NCBI RefSeq assembly: GCF_022899935.1
Contig: NZ_JALJCJ010000006.1
Span: forward strand, 124,001-188,000
Reading direction: 5' to 3'
Origin: Shinella curvata
GTDB taxonomy: Bacteria > Pseudomonadota > Alphaproteobacteria > Rhizobiales > Rhizobiaceae
Length of the DNA: 64,000 bases
The position numbers were made by a program, and so were the translations under genes. The notes below the pieces were generated by a model. That model ran no database searches. It was not told where the DNA came from and worked only from the letters and a program-made list of their open reading frames with translations. Shown here piece after piece: positions 44,102 to 53,848 of the stretch. The first letter of the stretch is position 1. The number at the start of each line of letters is the position of its first letter.

Positions 44102-44520
44102 ACGGTCTCGGGTTCATAGGCCGCGCGCATCATCACAGCGGCGACGAGTTGGTACGTCTCCGTCCAGGCATTGCGGACCTCGGCGGTGAACCGCTCACCG
44201 AAGGAAAGCGACAGGGTCTCGATCAGCGCCTTGCCCACCGTCTCATAGTGGCCACGCTCGACGCCATAGGTGACGTGCTTGACGGCAAGGCCCTCCAGCA
44301 CGGGCACGAGCGCATCGAGCTTGCGCAGCGAATTGACGGCAAGCGCCAGCGCCGCCATCAGCTTGCGACCCTGTGCGGACATGTCGGACCCCGTGAAAAG
44401 CCGCCGCAGCGACGGATCGTTGACGAAGAGCCGTTCATAAAACAGCGCAGCGGCGGTTTCCTGCGAGGCCCTGACCTCGGCGAATGTGGTTTCAAGCAAT
44501 GCGATCTTGTGGTCATCCAT
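44092..44520 (-). CDS. Single-domain bacterial globin
   Basis: A 142-residue globin similar in layout to Vitreoscilla hemoglobin: Tyr28 (B10) in LFYERLF, Phe42 (CD1) in RRLFTG, Gln50 (E7) in MSAQGRKL, and the proximal His82 in LAVKHVTYGV. No reductase domain is fused. Such globins bind O2 and NO; together with the nearby denitrification island, NO detoxification or oxygen buffering is likely, but that is inference. Confidence 0.87.
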   Translation of the reverse strand: MDDHKIALLETTFAEVRASQETAAALFYERLFVNDPSLRRLFTGSDMSAQGRKLMAALALAVNSLRKLDALVPVLEGLAVKHVTYGVERGHYETVGKALIETLSLSFGERFTAEVRNAWTETYQLVAAVMMRAAYEPETVPA

Positions 44521-44602
44521 GATACGGGCTCCAGCGGTTGTTCGATGGCGCCACTCTAGACGACGGTGGTTTCCGGCCTCGATCCGGCATGTTTCAACTG
44601 TT

Positions 44603-46171
44603 TCAGCGCGGCGTCGTCAGATCGTCAAGGAAAGCCTCGATATCGCCGGGCGTGAACGGTTTCTCGATCATCGGACAGCCCGAGCGGGCGAGGAAGCGGC
44701 CGGCGAGCGGTCCGAGGGTGTCGCCCGTCACGAAGCCGATCCGCCCGGCCAGTGCCGGATGGCTCTCCTGGAGCCAGTCGTAGAGGCCGGGGCCATCGCC
44801 GGCGGGCATACGGATATCGCAGAGGATCGCGTCGAACTCGCCACCCCGCGCGGTAATCCGGCCCCGCGCCTCGTTTCCGCCATGGGTGACGGTGACGGCG
44901 TAGCCGAGGCGTCCGGCAATCTCCGCCAGTAGTTCGGCGATCGCCACGTCGTCATCGACCACCAGAAGGTGTCGGTCGGGCGCCGGCCGATCCGCCTTTG
45001 CCGCCGGCCGGGCGCTTTCCGCCTCGTTCGGCTGCACCGCTTCACAAGGGAGCCGGATGATGAAGCGTGCTCCACCGCCGGGCGCGTCGCCGAGCATCAG
45101 GCTGCCGCCATGAGCCTCGACAAGCCCTTTCGATACCGCAAGGCCGATACCGGTGCCCGCCCCCTGCGGCTTGGTGGTGAAGAACGGATCGAAGATACGG
45201 CTGCGGATGGCCTCGGGCACGCCGGGACCGTTGTCATCGATGGTGAGCGAAACCGCGCTTTCTGCCCGATCGACAGCAATACCAACCGTGATCTTTCGGT
45301 CCACACCGCCCCCCTGCTCCAGCGCCTGCTGGGCGTTGACGAGCAGATTCAGCACGACCTGATGGATCTGGCTGGAATCGAGCGCCAGCACCGGCAAGTC
45401 CTGCGCCCAGCGGCGTTCCACCGTGATGCCGGCGGCACCCATCGTATAGCCAAGAAGTTCGACGGCCTCGTTCACCACGGTCTCCAACCGCGTCGGCGTG
45501 CGTTCCGCCTCACGCTGCCGCGCCATGTCGAGGAAGCTGCGCACGATGCGCGCACAACGGTCGGCCGCCGTCGAGATGCGCTCGCAGCGGCGCACGAGAC
45601 CGTTCCAGTCGGCGACGGTTCGCTCTTCCATCGCCTCGCGCATCATCAACGCCTGCCCGGTGATGATCGACAGGGGATTGTTGAGTTCATGGGCGACGCC
45701 TGCGAGAAGCGAGCCGAGCGCCGCCAGTTTTTCCTTCTGATGGAGCGCGTTCCGCTGCTCGCGGATTTCCGCCTCGGCACGCCGGGCTGCCCGCAGGTCG
45801 CGGATATGGGCAGCAAACAATCGCCGGCCGCCGAGCGTGACATCCGTGATGGCGAGCTCGATGGGGATCAGCTCCCCCGTCGAAAGCATCGCCGGCAATT
45901 CCAGCCGCTTGCCGAGCACACGACCGGCGCCTGTCGCAAGATAGGTGGAAAGACCGTGCTCATGCGCGGCGCGATGTTCAGGCGGAATAATCAGGTCCGC
46001 GATGGGGTCGCCGATGACGGCGTTTCTGTCGTACCCGAAGATCGCTTCCGCCGCCGGGTTGAAATCCACCACAAGTCCATCACCGTCGATGACGACGATG
46101 CCGTCGAGCGCCGTGCGAACCACCGCCGCGTGATAGGCTTCAAGTTCACGGAACTCCGACGGTGTATTCAT
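44603..46171 (-). CDS. PAS hybrid histidine kinase with receiver domain
   Basis: A 522-residue protein: PAS domain (residues about 15-130, [24 protein letters not shown]), HisKA with [12 protein letters not shown], HATPase ([34 protein letters not shown]) and a C-terminal receiver ([25 protein letters not shown]). No membrane helix is seen, so it is a soluble sensor. FixL-like PAS residues are partly present, but heme binding is not clear. ATG at 46171 follows GAAGGA; a 17-codon longer form exists. Confidence 0.88.
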   Translation of the reverse strand: MNTPSEFRELEAYHAAVVRTALDGIVVIDGDGLVVDFNPAAEAIFGYDRNAVIGDPIADLIIPPEHRAAHEHGLSTYLATGAGRVLGKRLELPAMLSTGELIPIELAITDVTLGGRRLFAAHIRDLRAARRAEAEIREQRNALHQKEKLAALGSLLAGVAHELNNPLSIITGQALMMREAMEERTVADWNGLVRRCERISTAADRCARIVRSFLDMARQREAERTPTRLETVVNEAVELLGYTMGAAGITVERRWAQDLPVLALDSSQIHQVVLNLLVNAQQALEQGGGVDRKITVGIAVDRAESAVSLTIDDNGPGVPEAIRSRIFDPFFTTKPQGAGTGIGLAVSKGLVEAHGGSLMLGDAPGGGARFIIRLPCEAVQPNEAESARPAAKADRPAPDRHLLVVDDDVAIAELLAEIAGRLGYAVTVTHGGNEARGRITARGGEFDAILCDIRMPAGDGPGLYDWLQESHPALAGRIGFVTGDTLGPLAGRFLARSGCPMIEKPFTPGDIEAFLDDLTTPR

Positions 46172-46304
46172 GCGCAGTCCTTCCGGGAAGCCGGGCGCGC
46201 CCGAAAGAACCGGGTTTGCCACGGAATGGTGGCGGGGTCACGGAAGACTAGCCGGCAAGTGTTTCGCTTGTGTTTCAGGCGCCGAACGGACGGTGCAGGC
46301 AGGC

Positions 46305-46658
46305 TTACTGCAAAGGCACCACGCGCAGCGGCGTGGCGTAGGGTTCGACCCGCAAATTACCCTGCGCCGACAGGCTGATCTTTGCCAGCGGCGCGTGCTC
46401 CAGCGCGCCATCCTCCGCCTTGCGCACGGCATAGCGCCAGACCGTCATCGTGCCGCGATCGTGCAACGCCTTGCCGATAGCACCGGCGTCCTCGCCGAGC
46501 ACCGCATCCTCTGGCGTCAGGGCCGCGACGATCTCCTCGTTCTCACGGACAAAGTTGAAAAGCTTGGTGCCCTCTGCCGCGAAGACGGGCGCGGCGAAAC
46601 CCAAGGCAACGCCCAGGACGAGGGCGCGGGTAAAGACGGGTCGAATGGCTGCAAACAT
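46305..46658 (-). CDS. Small exported protein of unknown function
   Basis: A 117-residue protein with a clear signal peptide (MFAAIRPVFTRALVLGVALG to AAPVFAAEG) and a mature part of about 90 residues (LFNFVRENEEIVAALTPEDA...MTVWRYAVRK). AGGAGAGG lies upstream of the ATG. It has no cysteine in the mature part and no motif I recognise. It sits between the hybrid kinase and a chemoreceptor on the same strand. Confidence 0.65.
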   Translation of the reverse strand: MFAAIRPVFTRALVLGVALGFAAPVFAAEGTKLFNFVRENEEIVAALTPEDAVLGEDAGAIGKALHDRGTMTVWRYAVRKAEDGALEHAPLAKISLSAQGNLRVEPYATPLRVVPLQ

Positions 46659-46804
46659 CGGATGATCCTCTCCTTGATCTGCCGACACTTTGCCAGACGA
46701 CGGTTTCAACCATTTGTGCCGCGTATTTCAGCCAGGTTTCAACGACCGGAAACGCTCGCCCCGCGAATGCGCACGACGGCACCCGCAGGACAACCGATTT
46801 CATC

Positions 46805-49030
46805 TCAGGCGGCGGCACGCCGGTGTTGCACCACGCCGTCGTTGCTGACGGAGAAACGCATCACCATGTCGCGCAGACCCTGCGCCTCCTCGTTGAGCAG
46901 GTTCGCGGCAGCGGTGGTTTCCTCCACCATCGCGGCATTCTGCTGCGTCACCTGATCCATATTGTTGACGGCGACGTTGATTTCCTGAAGTCCGGACGAC
47001 TGCTCGCGCGAAGACGCCGAAATATCCTGGATCAGCTTGTTGACCGAGAGTATCTGCTCGGCAATGCGTGTCAGCGCACCGCCGGTCTCGCCGACGAGCG
47101 AAACCCCTTCCTGAACCTGCGCGCTGGAAGCGGAGATCAGCGTCTTGATCTCCTTGGCCGCCTGGGCGGAGCGTTGCGCAAGCTCGCGCACCTCCTGCGC
47201 CACCACGGCAAAGCCCTTGCCGGCCTCCCCGGCGCGTGCGGCTTCAACGCCGGCATTCAACGCCAGAAGATTTGTCTGGAAGGCGATCTCGTCGATCACG
47301 CCGATGATCTGGCTGACCTTCTTCGAGGAATCCTCGATACCTTCCATGGCAGTGATCGCCTTGCGCACGACGGCGTTGGAACGGTCGGCATCCGAACAGG
47401 CCTCGTCGACCTTTGCCGCAGCTTCGCCGGCATTGCGCGTGCTGGTGTGCATCTGCTCGGCGATCTCGTTCATGGCAGCAGCGGTTTCCTCCAGGCTTGC
47501 GGCCTGCTGCTCCGTACGGCGAGAGAGATTGTCCGAACTGCGGCTGATCTCGCCGATACCGGCATTCAGCGATTGGACCGTCTGGTTGAGCTGCAGAATG
47601 GTGTGCTCGAGGCTGTCCATCGTGTCGTTGAAGTTGTCGCGCAGTTCCACATAGGATGACGGGAACGCCTCCGTGATGCGGCAGGTGAGATCGCCGCGGG
47701 AGAGATTGGCAAGGCCGCGACCGAGTGCTTCCACGACCTTGCGCTGCTCCTCGGCGCCGCGGGCACGCTCTGCCTCGGTCTGCCGCCGCTCGTTTTCACT
47801 CAGTTCACGCTGTTCGACGCTGGCGGCCTCGAGGCGGCGGCCAGCGTCGAGGCGATGGCGGAAGGCTTCGAGAGCGACGGCAACCTTTCCGATCTCGTCG
47901 CTGCGTTCCTGGCCGGCGACCGGCTGCTCCAGCTGGCCCTCCGACATGCGCGCGACGTCGCCGAGCAGCGAGGCCATGGGCCGCTGCACGAAAGTGCGCA
48001 CCGCCAGCAGCAACGCCCCGATGACCGCGGCCAGAATGAAGACGCCGCCGATCACGAGGATTTTCGTCTGGTCATTGACGACGGAGGACACCGCCGCGAC
48101 CGGCACATCGACCGCCACGGCCCAGCGGGCATTGAGACCCGGCAGGTCGAACGGATAGACGACGCGATAGACCGAGCCGCCATCGCTGCCGACGACATCG
48201 TGTAGCGTCACGGTCTTGCCATCGCCGAGAGCCGCCTTCACCTGATCGGTGCCTTCGGCCGCATACTCCTTCATCACCTGCGATGCATCCGGTGCTGCCA
48301 GCCATTTGCCGGTGCCTGAAAGCAGGTAGACGCGGCCCTCCCCAAAGGGACGTTCCGTCTTGAGCGAGTCCGCCAGTGAACCGAGGGCGACGTCAAGACC
48401 GGTGACCGCGGCAAGGCGCCCATCGACGATGATGGGCTGCGTGACAGTCATCATCAGGAGATTGTTGGCGGAAGGCTCCTCGTAGGGCTCAGTCGCAGCC
48501 CCTTTCTGGCTCGTGGCGGCAAGGCGGTAATACTCCGCGTTGCGGTCGACGGTGGGACGCATCAGCTCCATACCGCTTGCTCCACGGACCCAGTAGGGCG
48601 TGAAGACACCGTCCGCATTGGTTCCCTGGACTGCGTCATCCTTCGGCCCGAGCTTGCCATCCAGGCCCTGCTCGGTATCGACGATCCAGGCGCCGAAGAC
48701 CAGATCGAATTTTTCGACCTGCGCCGGCAGCATGGTCGTGATCATGGCCCGGTCGAGCTTGCCGGCGGCAACGCCACGCTCGATGAGACCCGCGAGGCTT
48801 CGCGTGGCGCCGGAAAGCGCGTCTATCTTGCCGCTCATCGCCTGTGCCGTCGCCTCGGCCTCTGCTTCCGCCTGCTTGAGTGTGATGGCCACGGTGCGTT
48901 CGCGCACCTGAAGAATGACGACGAGGAAGGTCAGCGCCAGAACGCAGGCAATGGCGACAGCGCTGACGGAGAGCAACTTGACGGCCAGTGAGCGGGATGA
49001 TTTCGAACGCGCAGCGGAAGTTGAGGCCAT
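46805..49030 (-). CDS. Methyl-accepting chemotaxis protein with Cache sensor
   Basis: A 741-residue chemoreceptor: membrane helix at about 18-42, periplasmic double-Cache domain (FGAWIVDTEQGLDG, MTVTQPIIVDGRLAAVTGLDV), second helix near 325, HAMP, and a long signalling domain with the tip IDEIAFQTNLLALNAGVEAARAGEAGKGFAVVA (seen as separate segments). The ligand is not predictable. It is a single gene with an AT-rich region upstream (49090-49130). Confidence 0.92.
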   Translation of the reverse strand: MASTSAARSKSSRSLAVKLLSVSAVAIACVLALTFLVVILQVRERTVAITLKQAEAEAEATAQAMSGKIDALSGATRSLAGLIERGVAAGKLDRAMITTMLPAQVEKFDLVFGAWIVDTEQGLDGKLGPKDDAVQGTNADGVFTPYWVRGASGMELMRPTVDRNAEYYRLAATSQKGAATEPYEEPSANNLLMMTVTQPIIVDGRLAAVTGLDVALGSLADSLKTERPFGEGRVYLLSGTGKWLAAPDASQVMKEYAAEGTDQVKAALGDGKTVTLHDVVGSDGGSVYRVVYPFDLPGLNARWAVAVDVPVAAVSSVVNDQTKILVIGGVFILAAVIGALLLAVRTFVQRPMASLLGDVARMSEGQLEQPVAGQERSDEIGKVAVALEAFRHRLDAGRRLEAASVEQRELSENERRQTEAERARGAEEQRKVVEALGRGLANLSRGDLTCRITEAFPSSYVELRDNFNDTMDSLEHTILQLNQTVQSLNAGIGEISRSSDNLSRRTEQQAASLEETAAAMNEIAEQMHTSTRNAGEAAAKVDEACSDADRSNAVVRKAITAMEGIEDSSKKVSQIIGVIDEIAFQTNLLALNAGVEAARAGEAGKGFAVVAQEVRELAQRSAQAAKEIKTLISASSAQVQEGVSLVGETGGALTRIAEQILSVNKLIQDISASSREQSSGLQEINVAVNNMDQVTQQNAAMVEETTAAANLLNEEAQGLRDMVMRFSVSNDGVVQHRRAAA

Positions 49031-49213
49031 GGGGTGGATCCTGTTTCGCCGCCATACCGGCGATGGTTGCAGTTGGATGCCCTGACGCTGCGGTATTTAA
49101 CTTAATAAGTAATAAAATTTTTACGGGAAATCAGGCTAGACCGCCGGCCACGCATCGGTTTTGCAGACGGAACGTTTCGCAAATCCCTAGAACGCGACGG
49201 TTGTATCCGGTCG

Positions 49214-50404
49214 TCAGGCCGCGACCCAATCCTTCCGAAGAGGTGGGACCAGTCCCGGGGCCAGCGCCACCGTGTTTCGTCCGCTGCGCTTGGCTTCATA
49301 GAGAGCGGCATCCGCATCCTGCAGAAGGCGCTCTAAGGTAACCTCCGTGGGAGACGCCAGCGCAACGCCAAGGCTGACCGTCACGCAGCTATCCTCCAGA
49401 CCACGATGCGGAATGGCGAGGGCTTCGATCGCCTTGCGGATGCGCTCGGCCTGCGCAAGGGCCTGCAAGGACGACTGGCCCACCGACAGCACCAGCATTT
49501 CCTCACCACCGAAGCGGAACACATGGGCGCCCTTGTCCGCAGCGCCGTGAATGCTCTGTGAAATGGCACGGATGCAGGCATCGCCCTCGATATGGCCGTG
49601 CACATCGTTGAAACGCTTGAAGTGATCGATATCGAGCAGGATCGCCGCGACGCTGGTCGGGGCACCGCTCCACACCGCATCGCGGACGCGGGAAAGCGAG
49701 CGACGATTGAGGAGACCGCTCAGTTCGTCGCGGTCGGCCTTGTGCTCCAGCTGCTCGTAAAGCAGGCCACCGCGCAGCTGATTCAAAAAATTCTGCCGGT
49801 CTTTCTGCTCGAGAAAATAGGCGCTCACCGCGAGGAAGATGGACAGAGTCACGTAGAAGGTGATGATGCCCGAATAGGTGACGGCATCGAAAGCGCCGGT
49901 GAGCGACGTCGTGGTGAAATGCGAGGCGCACATCAGCGCAAGGCCGGCGAGAAGCGCGGGGAAGCGCGGCCGGAGCGCGATGACGAAGAACAGAAACGCG
50001 GCGGAATTGCCGTTCTGGTAGACAAAAAGATAGGGGCTGTCGCTATGGACGGCGACGGCCATCGGCAGCGTGACGCCGAGCACGGCAATGGCGACCGCAA
50101 GCCCGTCATAAAGAGCCGCGTTCGGCCAGCGGCGCACCGCGAGGATGCAGCCGATTACGAAAGGCGTGAAGATAAAGAAACGTGCCGTGACGAGGTCGGA
50201 AAAGACATCCGCCATCATGGTCCGGTCGCCGAAATAGACGAGATCGTAGATCAGCGTGCCGACAATGCCCCAGATCACGGCGAGCCGCACCCGCTCGGCG
50301 GCATATTCCTTACGGAAACACGCCTCGATTTCGGGGGAAAAACGCAGGAAGCGGAAACCCCGCGCCCTCTGGCGCTCCACCTGGTCCAGCGTCACGACGG
50401 TCAT
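49214..50404 (-). CDS. Membrane-bound diguanylate cyclase (GGDEF)
   Basis: A 396-residue protein with about six predicted membrane helices in the N-terminal half (LAVIWGIVGTLIYDLVYFG, FIFTPFVIGCILAV, LYDGLAVAIAVLGVTLPM and others) and a GGDEF domain at the C-terminus. The active-site loop reads RFGGEEML, so GGEEM replaces GGDEF; GGEE is usually active. The Asp of AILLDIDHFKRFND is present. It probably makes cyclic-di-GMP in response to a membrane or redox signal. Confidence 0.9.
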   Translation of the reverse strand: MTVVTLDQVERQRARGFRFLRFSPEIEACFRKEYAAERVRLAVIWGIVGTLIYDLVYFGDRTMMADVFSDLVTARFFIFTPFVIGCILAVRRWPNAALYDGLAVAIAVLGVTLPMAVAVHSDSPYLFVYQNGNSAAFLFFVIALRPRFPALLAGLALMCASHFTTTSLTGAFDAVTYSGIITFYVTLSIFLAVSAYFLEQKDRQNFLNQLRGGLLYEQLEHKADRDELSGLLNRRSLSRVRDAVWSGAPTSVAAILLDIDHFKRFNDVHGHIEGDACIRAISQSIHGAADKGAHVFRFGGEEMLVLSVGQSSLQALAQAERIRKAIEALAIPHRGLEDSCVTVSLGVALASPTEVTLERLLQDADAALYEAKRSGRNTVALAPGLVPPLRKDWVAA

Positions 50405-50605
50405 CGTCGAAGTCCCCGTATGCGGAATGATTGCCTGACGTTAGGCAAGAATACTGAACAAGTGCCTAAAGTTGCAAGGCATCCTTGCCAAACGGGACAC
50501 GATTGCGCCGCCCCATTGACTCCTGCGGCGAGAAGACGAGGAATCTGCGCGGGTTAAATCCCGGCGGCTTAGAAAGACCGCCCTATCCGGAACCTGAAGG
50601 AACAG

Positions 50606-51379
50606 ATGACCATGGCGGGCAGACTTGAGGGAAAAACGGCAATCATTTCCGGCGGCGCGACGGGCATGGGCGGAGCAGCCTCGCGCCTTTTCGCCAGGGA
50701 GGGCGCGCGCGTCGCGATCGTCGACTACAACCTGGCGGCCGCCGAGGAGACTGCCACCGACATCCGTGCCAACGGCGGCGATGCCCAGGCTTTCATGGCC
50801 GACGTTTCCGACGAGGCTGCCGTCATCGCCGCCATCAAGAAAGTCGAGGACCACTACGGCGCGGCCAACGTACTGTTCAACCATGCCGGTTCGATCATCG
50901 TGAAACCCTTCCTCGAAACAACACTTGAGGAGTGGGAACGGCTGACGGCGATCAATGTGCGGTCGATGTTCCTCGTCACGCGCGCCGTGCTGCCGGGCAT
51001 GATCGCGCGCGGCGGCGGCTCCATCGTCTGCACGTCCTCGATTTCGGCCGTGGCGGCGACGCCGATGGAGGTGCTCTACGGCACGACAAAGGGTGCCGTT
51101 CACATGTTTGCCCGTGCCATCGCCGTCGAATTCCGCGACCGCAACATCCGTTGCAACGCCGTCTGCCCCGGTTTCGTGCGCACACCGCACGGCAACCGTG
51201 AAATAGAAGCCTTGAACCGCTACGGCGTCGATGTCTCGGATGCAGCGCTCGCCGCACAGCAGGGCCGCATCGGCGAGCCCGAAGATATCGCGCGCGCGGC
51301 GCTTTATCTGGCAAGCGACGAGTCGGAATTCGTCAGCGGCACGCATCTCTTCGTCGACAACGGTTTCACCGCCATCTGA
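50606..51379 (+). CDS. SDR-family oxidoreductase
   Basis: A 257-residue classical SDR with SGGATGMG as cofactor loop, NHAG, a catalytic Ser in CTSSISA, the Tyr/Lys pair in LYGTTKGA and VSGTHLFVDNGF near the end. AAGGAACAG precedes the ATG at 50606. The substrate is unknown. It converges on a second, atypical SDR with a strong hairpin between. Confidence 0.85.
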   Translation: MTMAGRLEGKTAIISGGATGMGGAASRLFAREGARVAIVDYNLAAAEETATDIRANGGDAQAFMADVSDEAAVIAAIKKVEDHYGAANVLFNHAGSIIVKPFLETTLEEWERLTAINVRSMFLVTRAVLPGMIARGGGSIVCTSSISAVAATPMEVLYGTTKGAVHMFARAIAVEFRDRNIRCNAVCPGFVRTPHGNREIEALNRYGVDVSDAALAAQQGRIGEPEDIARAALYLASDESEFVSGTHLFVDNGFTAI

Positions 51380-51386
51380 CATTTGA

Positions 51387-51411
51387 TGACGGCGCCTCCA
51401 CGGCGCCGTCA
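51387..51411. terminator. Hairpin between two converging SDR genes
   Basis: A 10-bp perfect stem TGACGGCGCC / GGCGCCGTCA with a 5-base loop, placed between two converging stops. No U-tract, so termination may be partial. Confidence 0.6.
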
Positions 51412-51423
51412 CCTCTCAGCGCA

Positions 51424-52128
51424 TCAGATGGCGCGCGTGATGCCGCCATCGACGCGGATGTTCTGGCCAGTGATATAGGCCGCGCCGTCGGAGGCGAGGA
51501 ATGAGATCGTCGCGGCGATTTCCTGGCTCGTGCCGTAGCGCTTCATCGGCACGCCATCGCGCCGCTCTTCCGTCGCAGGGAGGCTGTCGATCCAGCCGGG
51601 CAGCACGTTGTTCATGCGGATATTGTCGGCCGCATAGGTGTCGGCAAAAATCTTGGTGAACGAGGCAAGGCCGGCGCGGGCGACGGCCGAGGTCGGGAAC
51701 ATCGCGCTCGGCTCGAAGGCCCAGGCGGTGGAGATGTTGATGATGACACCGGACTTCTGCTTCTGCATGATCGGCGTCACGAGACGTGTCGGGCGCACGG
51801 CATTGAGGAAATAGACATCGATGCCGGCGTGCCAGTCTTCGTCGGTCAGTTCGAGGATCTGCTTGCGTGGGCCGTGGCCAGCGCTGTTGACCAGGGCATC
51901 GACCCGGCCCCAGCGCTCCATGGCGCCATCGACGAGGCGCTTCAGGTCGTCGTTCGACTGGTTGGAACCGGTGACGCCGAAGCCGCCGAATTCCGCCGCC
52001 AGCGCCTCGCCCTTGCCGGACGACGAGAGCACGCCGATCTTGAAGCCATCCGCCGCCAGCCGTCGTGCGGCTTCCGCGCCCATGCCGCTGCCGCCGGCGG
52101 TGATCAATGCGACCTTCTGTTCTGCCAT
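51424..52128 (-). CDS. SDR-fold protein lacking the Tyr/Lys catalytic pair
   Basis: A 234-residue SDR with an intact cofactor loop TAGGSGMG (10-17), NSAG and a normal C-terminus (YITGQNIRVDGG). At the active site, however, where YxxxK is expected it reads SAVAR (147-151), so Tyr is Ser and Lys is Arg. The protein may bind NAD(P) without classical SDR chemistry or use a different mechanism. ATG at 52128 follows AAAGGA. It lies downstream of a LysR regulator on the same strand. Confidence 0.83.
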   Translation of the reverse strand: MAEQKVALITAGGSGMGAEAARRLAADGFKIGVLSSSGKGEALAAEFGGFGVTGSNQSNDDLKRLVDGAMERWGRVDALVNSAGHGPRKQILELTDEDWHAGIDVYFLNAVRPTRLVTPIMQKQKSGVIINISTAWAFEPSAMFPTSAVARAGLASFTKIFADTYAADNIRMNNVLPGWIDSLPATEERRDGVPMKRYGTSQEIAATISFLASDGAAYITGQNIRVDGGITRAI

Positions 52129-52232
52129 CGGATGATCCTTTCCCGAATGATTGCTTGCCCGCATTCTGGCACGGCGACCCCATCCGCGACCAAACAAAAA
52201 TGCACCGTTCTTCCTGTAGAAAATCTATCGGT

Positions 52233-53138
52233 TTAAGTCCCCTTGAATGCCGCACTCTCCTGTAGAAGCCAGTTGCGCACGGCATGGACCGAGGCGGCGT
52301 GCCGGGATTTTCGCGGCGCGACGACGTAGAAATCCACCCCGACCCGCAATTGCGTGCCAAACAGCGGCACGAGACGGCCGGCCGCGATATCCTCCTCGAT
52401 GAAGAAGCTGCTGGCGAGCGCCAGCCCCTGCCCGCCGATCGCGGCCTCCAGCGCGAGCGAGGTCTGGTTGAAGCGGATGTTCTTCGCCGCCATGACCGGC
52501 GCGGCCTGCCCCATGGCAAGCTCCAGGAACTGCGGCCAGAAATTATGCGCGTCGTGCAGCAGGGCGTATCGGGCGAGATTGTCGGGCAATTCCGGCGCGC
52601 CGAATTTGTCGATGAGCAGCGGACTGCCGAGCGCGATCACGACGTGTTCGAAGAGCAGATCGGCTTGCAGGCCGGGCCCGAATGGCGGGCGGCCGTAGCG
52701 CACGGCAAGATCGACGGCATCCGTCTGGAAATTGGCGATCCTATCCGTGGCGAGGATGCGCAGGTCAATGTCGGGATGCGCTGCGGTAAATTCCGGCAGG
52801 CGCGGGATCAGCCATTTCGAGGCAAAGGTCGGGGTGACGCTGATGGTGAGATGCTGCGGCTCGGGCCGCAGGGTCTCCGTCGCCTCGGAGATCAGTTCGA
52901 ACGCGCGGCGGATGCTGCCGACATAGCTGCGCCCCGCTTCTGTCATCGCCAGGGTTCTTGGGTGGCGCTCGAAAAGCTTCAGGCCGAGTTCCGCCTCGAG
53001 CCCACGGATCTGCTGCGCCACCGCGCCCTGCGTCACGCCAAGCTCTTCCGCCGCGAGCCGGAAATTCAGATGCCGCGTCACGACTTCAAAGACGCGCACC
53101 CCATTGAGAGAGGGCAGTTTTCCGATGCGGTCGGCCAT
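52233..53138 (-). CDS. LysR-family regulator (GcvA-like)
   Basis: A 301-residue LysR protein: winged helix LNGVRVFEVVTRHLNFRLAAEELGVTQGAVAQQIRGLE and a type-2 periplasmic-binding effector domain (ISVTPTFASKWLIPRLPEF, DLAVRYGRPP). The GcvA-like group often controls amino-acid or antibiotic-resistance genes. ATG at 53138 is preferred to one 28 codons upstream, because the family starts about 10 residues before the helix-turn-helix. It is divergent from the PNPOx-like gene, a likely target. Confidence 0.87.
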   Translation of the reverse strand: MADRIGKLPSLNGVRVFEVVTRHLNFRLAAEELGVTQGAVAQQIRGLEAELGLKLFERHPRTLAMTEAGRSYVGSIRRAFELISEATETLRPEPQHLTISVTPTFASKWLIPRLPEFTAAHPDIDLRILATDRIANFQTDAVDLAVRYGRPPFGPGLQADLLFEHVVIALGSPLLIDKFGAPELPDNLARYALLHDAHNFWPQFLELAMGQAAPVMAAKNIRFNQTSLALEAAIGGQGLALASSFFIEEDIAAGRLVPLFGTQLRVGVDFYVVAPRKSRHAASVHAVRNWLLQESAAFKGT

Positions 53139-53269
53139 GACGGGAATCCGGAACGAGAACGTGGTTCGCCCTCGTAGCAGATTTTCTATCGCATGGGAAA
53201 AGAGGAACTCTTTCGACAGCACGCGGACCGCATGCTAGAAAATCGCAAACACATACAGCGGAGCAAAGC

Positions 53270-53833
53270 GTGACGGAAACCCTTCTGGCGAAAATCTGGG
53301 ACCAGCTCGGGGCTGCCGCGACCAGCCGCTCGCCGTTCAATTTCCTCCAGCTCGCCACAGCGGGGCTCGACGGCGCGCCGCAGCTTCGCACCATCGTGCT
53401 GCGGCGCTGCGATGCCACCAAAGGAGCGCTGTCCTTCGTCACCGACATGCGCTCGCCGAAAATCCAGGAGATCCGCAACGATCCCCGCGTCGCCCTTGTC
53501 GGCTTCGATCCGGCCGCGTCGGTTCAGCTGCGCCTTTCCGGTGAAGCCGAAATCAGCGACGATGAAGCGGAAAGGCTGGAGATGTGGCAGTCGCTTCGGG
53601 AGAGAACGCTGATCCTGTTCAGCGCGCCGCATGCGCCGGGATCCATTCTCGACGACAACGGCCAGCCCTTGCAGGCCGGCGAACCATTGAATGAAGAGCC
53701 CTACAAGCGTTTTGCGCTCGTGACGGTGAGGCTGAACCGGCTAGAATGGCTCGACCTGTCCTCGGAACACCATATCCGCTGCACCTTCGATCGGGATGGC
53801 GCGACTTGGCGCGGCGCGTGGCTTGCGCCGTGA
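53270..53833 (+). CDS. Pyridoxamine 5'-phosphate oxidase-like FMN-binding protein
   Basis: A 187-residue split-barrel flavoprotein of the PNPOx-like group: PQLRTIVLRRCD, LSFVTDMRSPKIQEIRNDPRVALVGFDP, VQLRLSGEAEIS and WLDLSSEHHIRCTF. It starts with GTG at 53270 after GGAG. Such proteins reduce or oxidise vitamin B6 vitamers, flavins or other small molecules; the exact reaction is unknown. Divergent from the LysR gene. Confidence 0.82.
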   Translation: MTETLLAKIWDQLGAAATSRSPFNFLQLATAGLDGAPQLRTIVLRRCDATKGALSFVTDMRSPKIQEIRNDPRVALVGFDPAASVQLRLSGEAEISDDEAERLEMWQSLRERTLILFSAPHAPGSILDDNGQPLQAGEPLNEEPYKRFALVTVRLNRLEWLDLSSEHHIRCTFDRDGATWRGAWLAP

Positions 53834-53848
53834 ACGAACGCTAACGCG

